Below are positions 43,494 through 51,900 of a stretch of 64,000 bases of DNA, piece by piece. Below the pieces are notes generated by a model. That model had not been told where the DNA came from. It saw only the letters and a program-made list of their open reading frames with translations, and ran no database searches. This DNA comes from CAYMDP01 sp964389375 (lineage in GTDB: Bacteria > Bdellovibrionota > Bdellovibrionia > Bdellovibrionales > UBA1609). The position numbers and the translations under genes were made by a program. The stretch covers positions 1-64,000 of the forward strand of contig CAYMDP010000003.1 of the NCBI GenBank assembly GCA_964389375.1, in the 5' to 3' direction. Every line of letters starts with the position of its first letter. Positions within the stretch are counted from its first letter, which is position 1.

Positions 43494-44243
43494 ATGTCAC
43501 TGAATTGGTTGATGCAAATGATTTTCGGATCGATGTTCGCACTTCGAATCTGTCTTTTCTATGCAAACTCGAAGCAAATCGAATCGAAGCTGCTGACAAA
43601 AATTGGCACCGCCATTGTTTTGATCTTTTTTGCGCTGACATTTATCGAACACAAGGCGCCAAGCTTGGTGAAGCTTCTTGTGTTCATGATTCTACTTTGT
43701 TTGGTGATGGGATTGTCCTACTTATCGAAACAAAAAAAGCGAGTTTTCAGAGGGAAAATTCAAGTTTTTATTAATCTTATGATGATTAAAATGCGTTCCG
43801 GTTTAGGATTTCGGTCTGCCTATTCTTCTGCTTTAAGCGAGATTTCAGACGAGGAATTTGCAAGTCAACTGGAGCAAATGATCGAAAGAGAGTCCTCTGC
43901 GCAACACAGCGTCAGGTATTCGGAGGATCTTTTCGGAAGAAGAGTTGTGAAACAGCTTTGTAAAGCAAGAAGTTTGCCACACCAATCCATCGAGCAACTT
44001 TTAAATCTTCGACGACATTTAAAAATCGAGTCTGATTTCAGACGTAGGTCTGGACAAATTCTTCTTCAACTCAGAATTCAGTCGCTTGTGCTTTGTCTTT
44101 TGTACATCCTTTTGCTGCTTTTCACGCTTCATCACAGTTCTTTTGCTCAAATTCGAAGCTTGTTGGGGCTATCTCTTCTCTTGTTCGTGATGGGAACTCT
44201 TGTTTTTTGGAAGATCGGAGGGCTTTTTAAATGGAAAGTTTAG
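43494..44243 (+). CDS. Orphan TadB-like platform protein
   Basis: A 249-residue protein with hydrophobic segments near both ends (about 5-25, 40-75 and 195-245) and a cytoplasmic middle that looks like a divergent type II secretion F domain: VFINLMMIKMRSGLGFRSAYSSAL corresponds to the TadB region with RAG-SL. AGGGAGATGAA precedes the ATG. It overlaps the next gene by 13 bases. With that gene it resembles a TadB/TadC pair without its own ATPase nearby. The similarity is weak and visual. Confidence 0.65.
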   Translation: MSLNWLMQMIFGSMFALRICLFYANSKQIESKLLTKIGTAIVLIFFALTFIEHKAPSLVKLLVFMILLCLVMGLSYLSKQKKRVFRGKIQVFINLMMIKMRSGLGFRSAYSSALSEISDEEFASQLEQMIERESSAQHSVRYSEDLFGRRVVKQLCKARSLPHQSIEQLLNLRRHLKIESDFRRRSGQILLQLRIQSLVLCLLYILLLLFTLHHSSFAQIRSLLGLSLLLFVMGTLVFWKIGGLFKWKV

Positions 44244-44659
44244 CGCCCCCCTTAGAGGTGTTGTTGTTGCTGCGCCTTCACCTTGAGTCTGGAGAGAGTC
44301 TGCGTCTTGGTTTAAAAGAGATCAGTCAGCTTCAGCAAAATGAGTTCCTTGAGGTCCTCCAAGAGTGGCTCCTTTGTCTTGAGCAGGGGCTTTGTACAGA
44401 CGATCTTATTCGGGATTTAAAAAGTCCATATCGGCGTGAGTTACTAAGGGTTCTTGAGTTGGGACTTCAGGGAGAGCCGATCTTAAGAAGACTCGAAGAG
44501 CTGGAGCTTGAAATGCTTGAAGCCAGCCAAGACGAAATCGAAAGATTTTTGCAGAAACTGCCGGTTTTTTCGCTAATCCCTGTTCTTTTTTTGCAGTTTC
44601 CAGCCTTTATTCTTCTCTTAATGGGTCCAATCCTTATTCAACTTTTGAGGTCGATATGA
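44231..44659 (+). CDS. Orphan TadC-like platform protein, short
   Basis: A 142-residue protein. The first 110 residues look like a F-domain helical bundle (LLLLRLHLESGESLRLGLKEI, LLRVLELGLQGEPILRRL), and the C-terminal KLPVFSLIPVLFLQFPAFILLLMGPI matches the end of TadC proteins. It lacks the N-terminal membrane half of a full TadC, so it may act only together with the gene before it. Confidence 0.62.
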   Translation: MESLAPPLEVLLLLRLHLESGESLRLGLKEISQLQQNEFLEVLQEWLLCLEQGLCTDDLIRDLKSPYRRELLRVLELGLQGEPILRRLEELELEMLEASQDEIERFLQKLPVFSLIPVLFLQFPAFILLLMGPILIQLLRSI

Positions 44660-44997
44660 AATGGTTGATTTTGTTTTTTTCGTTAAATTGCGAAGCTTCA
44701 GAACTAGAGATTATGCGCGCAAGATCAACTTCAGATTTGGTGAAGATCCAAGATCAAACTCAGCAGAGGAAACGATTGATTGAACTTTGTCTTCGCGAAA
44801 AAGATCAAATGGTCCTGCCCGTCGCCTGTCTTCGGCTAGCAGAAATGAGCGAGGTTTCGGCAGACATCTTATGTGCTCGAGCAAAGCCTGAATTTTTTCT
44901 TCAAGCCGAGGGGACTGAGCATGAATCTTGGCCAAACTCTTGCCAAGAGGCTTACCTTGAAGCAAATGAAAGAAAACAATACCGCGAAAATTTTTAA
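44656..44997 (+). CDS. Small cysteine-containing, possibly exported protein
   Basis: A 113-residue protein starting four bases inside the preceding gene. The first 15 residues (MKWLILFFSLNCEAS) could be a signal peptide. It has six cysteines in all, five after this segment (LCLREKD, VACLR, LCARAKP and others), suggesting disulfide bonding if exported. Unknown family; its place suggests it belongs with the platform pair. Confidence 0.6.
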   Translation: MKWLILFFSLNCEASELEIMRARSTSDLVKIQDQTQQRKRLIELCLREKDQMVLPVACLRLAEMSEVSADILCARAKPEFFLQAEGTEHESWPNSCQEAYLEANERKQYRENF

Positions 44998-45107
44998 GAA
45001 CTGAATTCAAGTTGGGTGAATTTTTTCAGGTTGGGGTTATGAAGCCCTTTGAGCGAAGACGCAACGCGGCCCAAGTTGCTGGTTAAGTTCAATTTTAGGA
45101 TCGAAAA

Positions 45108-46082
45108 TTGAATTGTGTCTTCAACATGTCTTTCGAGAAACAAAGTAAAACACGCATTCAGCTGAAACGCCTTATCGGCGAAGGCGCAAACGCTCGTGTT
45201 TTTGAGGGCTTGCGGACGGATGAAGAAAACTCCATCTCCCAGAAAGTTGCGGTGAAGATTCTTCGGTCCAGGAAGTCTGTCGACATTTGGAGAAAAGAAT
45301 TTGAATCCATGGCCCAGGTGCGCTCGATATATTGTGCACAGATCTTTGGATTTGAGTGGATTGAGGGCTTGCCCGCATTAATTATGGAGTATGTCGAAGG
45401 TCAAAACCTTAGAGATTTACTTAAATCAAAACGATTAAAGCCCGCTGAAATTGAAAGTCTGTGTGCTCAAGTCTTAAAGGGGCTAAATGACCTAAGAGAT
45501 CAGGGGCTTCACCATGGAGACTTAAGTCCCGACAATATCTTGATCGATAAATCGGGACGCGTTCGACTGATTGATTTTGGCGGGGGCAATTTGAATCGCG
45601 CGACACCAGAGTTCTGTTGTCCAGACCGAGTGGCTGGTGGACGGCCGTCTTATTCCTCAGATGTCTATTCCTTAAAAAAAGTCTTTCAGTTTATTTGTCA
45701 TCAGTCAGACTTAGAGTCTTCGAATCAAGCGAAACTCAATTTTGAAAATTTAGAGACTCGAAGAACTGAAGCCTTAAAGTCTGCCGGATTTGATTTAAAA
45801 AAAATGATCTGTCTTGTGGCCTTGTTGGTCCTATGTTTTTCCTTTTCGTCCAGTGAAGGTGAGGCTTGGAGAAAGGCGGTCTCAAGCCTAGAGGTTCGAA
45901 GCTTAACAAGACTTCATATTCGCCTAGAAGGGGGGCCTTCAGGCTATGCTCCTTTTAAATTGCAAAGGATAGATCCAGGAACTCATCAAATTCATTGGAA
46001 AACCCCTTATGCCTCTGGGAGTCGGACTTTGACAGTTCTTCCTGGGACCCATATCGTACTAGGGCTTGAGGATCTTAAGTAA
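45108..46082 (+). CDS. Membrane-anchored Ser/Thr protein kinase with short C-lobe
   Basis: A 324-residue protein. The kinase N-lobe has the Gly loop (GEGANARVFEG), VAVK Lys50 and a helix C Glu; the catalytic loop is HGDLSPDNIL (Asp138, Asn143) and the metal site is DFG at 156-158. The DFG-to-membrane distance is only about 70 residues, so the C-lobe is shorter than in full kinases. A membrane helix (ICLVALLVLCFSFS, about 228-243) follows, then a PEGA-like periplasmic domain. The TTG at 45108 has AGGA upstream; ATG 45126 is an alternative start. Confidence 0.82.
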   Translation: MNCVFNMSFEKQSKTRIQLKRLIGEGANARVFEGLRTDEENSISQKVAVKILRSRKSVDIWRKEFESMAQVRSIYCAQIFGFEWIEGLPALIMEYVEGQNLRDLLKSKRLKPAEIESLCAQVLKGLNDLRDQGLHHGDLSPDNILIDKSGRVRLIDFGGGNLNRATPEFCCPDRVAGGRPSYSSDVYSLKKVFQFICHQSDLESSNQAKLNFENLETRRTEALKSAGFDLKKMICLVALLVLCFSFSSSEGEAWRKAVSSLEVRSLTRLHIRLEGGPSGYAPFKLQRIDPGTHQIHWKTPYASGSRTLTVLPGTHIVLGLEDLK

Positions 46083-46103
46083 GCTCGATGTCCGGAGGGC
46101 AAA

Positions 46104-46919
46104 ATGGAAGTCTGGAAAGCGATTGTATTAGGAATTATTCAGGGGCTAACTGAGTTTCTTCCCGTTTCAAGCTCGGGGCATTTGGTGCTGTTTCAGCAGC
46201 TTCTGGGACTTTCGACGCATAATCTGACTTTCGATATTGCCGTTCATGTTGGAACGCTTTTATCTGTTTTGACTATATATATTCATTTAATCCGCAGAGT
46301 TTTAACTCATGTCGCAAAAAAACCCACAGATTTTAAGAGTGTCGAGTGGAATCTAGTTCTTAAGATATTAGTCGCCAGTGTTCCAACGGGGATTATGGGA
46401 ATCTTTTTAAAGGATTTTTTTGAAGACCTTTTTTCGAATATGGTTGCGGTTTCAATTTGTTTTATGATCACAGGAACCATTTTGTTTTTGACTCGCAAAA
46501 TTGGTCAAAAGGATTTTGGCAGTGTGGACAATATTGAGCCAGTTAAAGACATTAGCTACTTTAAGGCATTTTTGTTGGGTGTGGCCCAAGGGGTAGCAAT
46601 TGCTCCAGGAATTAGTCGGGCAGGCTCAACGATTGCTGCGGGCATATTTTTAGGTCTGCCCAGAAACACAGCGGCGATGTTTAGCTTTATGATGTCTTTA
46701 CCCGCAATCATGGGCGCAGCACTTCTTCAGGCTCGACATGTTCAAACTTTGTCCGAAGGCGACCTTTTGATCTTACTTTTGGGCGGAGGAACGGCCTATC
46801 TTGCCGGTCTTGCGGGCTTAAGTGCGGTGTTGCATTTTGTTCGTCAGGGGCGACTTGAAGTGTTTAGTTACTATCTATGGATTTTAGGTGCACTGAGTTT
46901 GGCCTGGAGTCTAACTTAA
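46104..46919 (+). CDS. uppP: Undecaprenyl-diphosphatase UppP
   Basis: A 271-residue membrane enzyme that recycles the lipid carrier of peptidoglycan synthesis (BacA family). EFLPVSSSGHL and PGISRAGSTIAAGI, the two active-site motifs, are intact, and about eight membrane segments are visible. GGAGGG precedes the ATG. Confidence 0.97.
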   Translation: MEVWKAIVLGIIQGLTEFLPVSSSGHLVLFQQLLGLSTHNLTFDIAVHVGTLLSVLTIYIHLIRRVLTHVAKKPTDFKSVEWNLVLKILVASVPTGIMGIFLKDFFEDLFSNMVAVSICFMITGTILFLTRKIGQKDFGSVDNIEPVKDISYFKAFLLGVAQGVAIAPGISRAGSTIAAGIFLGLPRNTAAMFSFMMSLPAIMGAALLQARHVQTLSEGDLLILLLGGGTAYLAGLAGLSAVLHFVRQGRLEVFSYYLWILGALSLAWSLT

Positions 46920-46935
46920 ACAAAGGGGGCCAACA

Positions 46936-47151
46936 GTGTCTTTAAAATCGAACTCGTCCTTAGAGCAAATTCAAGCTTTAGAGGTCTTGGTGGATGAATT
47001 GGTCAGCGACAAGGTGAGCGAAAAGCGCATTCAAGATTTGATGGAAAAAGTGGGCCTTGAGTTTACAACTGACCCTATTGAGCGTATGAATCGCGTTCTC
47101 TTGCGCCTGCATGAAGGCCGAGAATCTCAAGTTCGACCCGTGGAGGCCTAG
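46936..47151 (+). CDS. Small helical protein between uppP and the PLP enzyme
   Basis: A 71-residue charged, mostly helical protein (LEQIQALEVLVDELVSDKVS and similar) with no membrane segment and no cysteine. It starts at GTG with GGGGGCC upstream and ends two bases before the next gene. Unknown family; co-transcription with its neighbours is likely. Confidence 0.65.
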   Translation: MSLKSNSSLEQIQALEVLVDELVSDKVSEKRIQDLMEKVGLEFTTDPIERMNRVLLRLHEGRESQVRPVEA

Positions 47152-47153
47152 GT

Positions 47154-48311
47154 ATGAGTTTAGAAGATAAAAAATATGGTTTCGAAACCCGAGCGATTCA
47201 CGCAGGCCAAAATCCAGACGAAGCGACCGGAGCAATTATGACTCCTGTTTATTTGTCCACGACTTTTGTTCAAAGTTCTCCTGGGATTCATAAGGGCTAC
47301 GAATATTCCAGAACTTCAAATCCAACACGAAAGGCCTTTGAAGACTGTATCTCAAATCTTGAAGGGGGCCATGCGGGTTTTGCTTTTGCTTCGGGCTGTG
47401 CTGCCACCACTGTGGTTTTGCATTTATTAAAGTCAGGTGACCATGTGATAGCCGGAGACGATATGTACGGCGGGACCTTTCGTCTTTTTGATAAGGTTTT
47501 GCGCCATCATGGAATCGAATTTTCTTATGTGGATCTAACCAATATTCAGAATGTTGAAGCCGCACTTAAAGCCAATACCAAAATGGTTTGGCTCGAGACT
47601 CCAACAAATCCGACATTAAAGTTGGTGGATATTGCGGGTCTTTCTTCGAAGTTAAAATCAAAAGGGATTTTAGTGGCAGTGGATAATACGTTTATGAGTC
47701 CTTATTTTCAGCGCCCCATCGAGCTTGGCGCGGATATTGTGGTTCATTCTTCTACAAAATATATCAATGGACACTCGGACACTGTCGGTGGAGTTGCGGT
47801 TGTAAAAAACCAAGAGCTTGCAGAACAAATGGCTTTTTTAAGCAATACCATGGGGCCAGTGGGATCGCCCTTCGATGCCTTTATGGGACTTCGATCTTTA
47901 AAAACCCTAGCCGTTCGAATGCAGGCCCATCAAAAAAATGCGATGCTTGTGGCGAAGTTTTTAGAATCTCATAAGTCTGTGGATAAGGTCGTTTACCCTG
48001 GGCTTGAGAGTCATCCGCAGTACAAGTTAGCTCGAGAGCAGATGAGTGGCTTTGGCGGGATGGTCACTTTCTATATTAAAGGCGGCATGGACCAGGCCCG
48101 AAGTTTTTTAGAAAAAGTGAAAGTCTTTACCCTTGCAGAAAGTCTTGGGGGAGTAGAGTCCTTGGTAGAGCATCCAGGAATTATGACTCACGCAAGTGTG
48201 CCCTTAGAAAATAGAAAAGCTCTTGGTATTCACGATAATTTAATTCGATTGAGTGTCGGAATCGAAAGCGACGCGGATTTGCTTGCGGATCTTTCTCAAG
48301 CGCTAAGTTAA
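47154..48311 (+). CDS. Cys/Met metabolism PLP-dependent enzyme (MetB/MetC-type)
   Basis: A 385-residue enzyme of the cystathionine gamma-synthase/lyase family. The PLP lysine is in HSSTKYINGHSD. GYEYSRTSNPTRKAFE is the family signature near the start, and VWLETPTNPTLK and SLGGVESLVEHPG are further conserved parts. Which reaction it does (cystathionine gamma-synthase, gamma-lyase or beta-lyase) cannot be told from these motifs. Confidence 0.93.
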   Translation: MSLEDKKYGFETRAIHAGQNPDEATGAIMTPVYLSTTFVQSSPGIHKGYEYSRTSNPTRKAFEDCISNLEGGHAGFAFASGCAATTVVLHLLKSGDHVIAGDDMYGGTFRLFDKVLRHHGIEFSYVDLTNIQNVEAALKANTKMVWLETPTNPTLKLVDIAGLSSKLKSKGILVAVDNTFMSPYFQRPIELGADIVVHSSTKYINGHSDTVGGVAVVKNQELAEQMAFLSNTMGPVGSPFDAFMGLRSLKTLAVRMQAHQKNAMLVAKFLESHKSVDKVVYPGLESHPQYKLAREQMSGFGGMVTFYIKGGMDQARSFLEKVKVFTLAESLGGVESLVEHPGIMTHASVPLENRKALGIHDNLIRLSVGIESDADLLADLSQALS

Positions 48312-48415
48312 TCGATCTTTGTGTCGGTTTATCCGTTGGCAGTTGATTCCGGTTTCCTTGAGCCAGCCTAAATTTTCATGAATTATAGCTTTCGATTGGA
48401 GTATTCCTCTTGAGC

Positions 48416-48481
48416 TCCGCTTTGCGGAAAATTAGTGTCCATTTTCTAGAATCGGGGGCGCCCCCGTTCGGTCAGAAAATG
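48416..48481. repeat. Inverted repeats in the gap before tRNA-Phe
   Basis: In the 392-bp gap after the PLP enzyme, TCCGC-TTT-GCGGA (48416-48428) forms a small hairpin. It is followed by an 8-bp inverted repeat CATTTTCT / AGAAAATG (48440-48447, 48474-48481) that encloses CGGGGGCGCCCCCG, a perfect 14-bp palindrome. The rest of the gap has no gene that I can support. Confidence 0.55.
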
Positions 48482-48632
48482 ATTCAAAAAGCTGGCGCGC
48501 AGGGGCTTCCAAAGGGCAGCAAATTTGATCGCTTAGGGTACAGAGACCAAGAATGGCCGCAATGCATTAATTGATCTGGAAAACCTAGGCGCTCTGGGAA
48601 AAACTATTTGCCGCCAGTGAATTAAAGCTATT

Positions 48633-48638
48633 TGACAG
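48633..48638 (+). promoter_or_regulatory. -35 box candidate of tRNA-Phe
   Basis: A perfect TTGACA lies 71 bp before the tRNA. The -10 region at the expected distance is weak (TAGG-rich), so the promoter call rests mostly on the -35 box and its position. Confidence 0.4.
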
Positions 48639-48703
48639 CCTCCTTCTCCCTTAGGTAGGTATTGGGACTATTTTTGTTAAGATCTTTTCTTAATCCCAAG
48701 AAT

Positions 48704-48778
<75 letters not shown>

Positions 48779-48779
<1 letters not shown>

Positions 48780-48799
48780 TTTTTTGCAAAGCAAAAAAT
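48779..48799 (+). terminator. AT-rich hairpin after tRNA-Phe
   Basis: ATTTTTTGC-AAA-GCAAAAAAT is a perfect palindrome starting at the last base of the tRNA. The T run lies on its 5' side rather than its 3' side, so it is only a weak terminator candidate. Confidence 0.35.
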
Positions 48800-48809
48800 C
48801 CTCTATTTT

Positions 48810-48858
48810 CGATTTTCAATTCTCGGACGATTCTGCTTTCAGACGATTTTCAATTCTC
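48810..48858. repeat. 15-bp direct repeat downstream of tRNA-Phe
   Basis: CGATTTTCAATTCTC occurs at 48810-48824 and again at 48844-48858. The 198-bp gap between the tRNA and the end of the giant fibre gene otherwise shows nothing I can name. Confidence 0.6.
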
Positions 48859-48977
48859 AGCCGATGTCATTTTCCATTAAAGGCGCTATCTAAGGATCAA
48901 TTCAAGCAAACAAACCGGTCGTCATACAAGAGTTCAAGCGGCGTAGAAACCGCTGGGACCAGAGTTCGGTCTGTCCT

Positions 48978-51900
48978 CTATTGATTTCCACAGAATGGCG
49001 CAGAAGGGTTTTGTTCGCACAGATATCTTTTGATTTCAGTATTTTCCATCTTCAATTTTTCATTTTCAGATTCTAGCTTTTCAAATCGGGCCTGTACTTC
49101 GGATTGATCCGCCTTTGTAATGAAAAGCTCTTTGATCGCATTAATCATCGCCCAAAAAATGGGAGTCGTATTTAAGGACAAAAATCCGTCTTTGTCTTCA
49201 CTGATGGCCTCTGGGATCAATTTTTGGACCTCTTGAGCGATGACACCGGTGTATTCTGAATCGCTAGATACACCTTTGGGGTTATCTTTTTTGTAGCGAA
49301 ATTTGATCGTGTCGATACTTGCGATCTCGCGAAGTCCGTGCTCGTAAGTTCCGGTGATGTCCTTAAGTCGGGAATCCGAGGGAACGGACCATCCCACGTC
49401 ACCACCATCACGATAAGGAGTTCCTGTAATCCGAAGGTCTCCGCTGACATCTAGTTTGTAGCTAGGTGAGGGGTCTCCGATCCCCACATCACCGTTGGCA
49501 AGAATTCTTATGCGCTCGCTATTATTTGTCGCAAACTTTAAATCTGTATTCGCATTGTTCCAAACATAGGCAGAACCCGAATCACGAGAAGAACTATTCA
49601 TACCAAGTGAAACATATCCAGCGTTAGAGGCTGCGGTCCATGTGGCCTCTGCCGAGGCGGACGCGGTAGTATTGGAAACTAGACCCGTTGTCGTAGCCGC
49701 CTGATTTTTAGTAATATGCAAGGAGACCACGGGGCTTATTTCTCCGATGCCGACGTTTCCTGCGAAGTAGTTATTGTCTGAGGCTCCATTTTGATAAATA
49801 CCCCAACGATTTGTTCCTTGTAAGGCGTCGATATAAAGTCCTCGTGCATTTGTGACAGTTCCGCCGGCGACAACGACGTCGGCGTGATAGGCATTGGCTG
49901 TTGTTGTAGTGCCAGTAAGCGCATTGACTAAGCTTCTTGTCCCAGAGGCTAGAGTTGTGGATGTCGCACTATGCTCGATCCGTACTTCGTTTAAAGAACC
50001 AGCTCCGTTCGCCATGGTGCCATTGTAGTGACCAACACGATTCTCAATCGCGTAAACATTGTTCCAGGAGAAGTTATTATCCAGTCTGGCGTGATTAATC
50101 ATGGCCTTTACGGTTCCATTGTGATTCGAGCCATTAAATAAAGCATCGTTAAATACGCTTGCATAATCACCGGTCGAGACCCACCAAGGATTTGCGGTCA
50201 AGTTAAAGAAGACTTCTGAAGTATTGGGAAGAGTTCCATTTCCAAAGGTCATTTGGCCGTCTGGCCCGATAACCATCTTTGTTGATCCATTGGTTTCAAT
50301 GTTAAGGCTATTGTTGTCATTTGTTCCAAGAGTCATTGCAGCAGCAAAAGAGTTTCCTCCATTTGAAACATCACCACTGCCGCCGCCCACTAGGTTTGTG
50401 TAAGCGCCACCATTCTGGGAAACTCTAAAAACGTTCGCAGTTGAATCAAAATAAATTCGGCCTTGGCCGGCGGCTGAAACTGCGGGAGCCGCCATTCCTC
50501 TTTGTGTGATCGCACCATTAATATCTACTCTTGTCGTAGGGCCTGTTACGCCAAATCCTGCGAAGCCCTCAGAAGAAATTCGCATTTTTTCTGTTGGGTC
50601 TTGGGTCGCATTTACTGCGTTTGGTCCAAGAGTATAAAATCGTAAAGATCCATCCTTAGAGTTTCGACTGACATCATCAGCGACGGTCTCGATGGCGGCA
50701 TAGTTGCCGAAATATCCATCTTGATCAGTTTCAAGACGAAAAACCATTCTAGAGCCATAGCCATCGGTGGCCGTATCAGGATTGTTGATCGATCGATTCA
50801 GGGTAAATAGAGTTTCAGGAATATTTGACCAACCTGATGGAAAATTAACATTGAGACGTCCCTGACCGACACCTGGAGGCTCAGCGATGGCGGGTCCTGT
50901 TCCTATATTGACGTTAGATAGGCTGCCATAAGGATCAATCTGAATAGCAGTTTCATAGTTGCCGCTTTTCTTAATACCTATTTCTAGCCCGCCGTTTGAG
51001 GCATCAATTTCGCCCCCTCGGAAACTCGCGCTGACACCATTTAGGCTAGCAAAGTCAAGACGGGATTCGACACCCCAACCGGGAGTGAATTGATTAGATA
51101 AAGTCAGGGTATTCGGACCATTAACATCTCGTCTAACTACAAAAGTAGTTGTCGGATTCGTTTCTCCGATACCAACATTGCCATCATTTCGAACGGTCAT
51201 TCGAGGTGATCCGTTGGTTTCAAAATTTAAGCCGAAGTTGTCATTAGTACCTATGGTCGCAGCTGCGCCAAAAGAGTTTCCACCGTTTATAATATCGCCC
51301 ACTCCGCCGGGGGGCATAAGGTCTGTATAGGCCGCGCCATTTTGTGAAACTCTGAATCTGTTTGATCCTGAATCAAAATAAATTCGTCCCTGGCCAGCAG
51401 CCGATACGGCAGGAGCGACCATTCCTCGTTGAGTGACTGCACCGTTTACATCTAAAATAGAAGTCGGAGAGGTCCCAACGCCTAAGCTTCCTGCATCGGT
51501 TAATCTCATTCTCTCTACTGTGTTAAATCTCCAAACAGCACCAACTCCGGTTTCGATATAGTAGTTAGCAAGATCTCCATTGTTCGTCGCGCGCAATTCT
51601 AAGCGCCCCCCACTTGAATTGCTGGATTCAATAAACGAAGCTTTGTTTGCGTTTCCGGCTTGTAATCGAATGATGTCTCCGACGAGGTCTAGAGAATATG
51701 CGGGACTACTTTCCCCAATTCCAACGTTACCATCATTTCGAACCGTCATTCGAGTCGATCCGTTGGTTTCAAAGTTTAAATTAAAGTTGTCGTTTGTACC
51801 TATGGTCGCAGCTGCACCAAACGAATTTCCACCATTTATAATATCACCCACTCCGCCGGGGGGCATGAGGTCCGTGTAGGCGGCTCCATTTTGTGAAACT

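Noticed and set aside
48810..48858. CRISPR array
   Set aside because: Only two 15-bp units and one spacer; no cas genes anywhere in the window. No other regular repeat-spacer pattern was seen.
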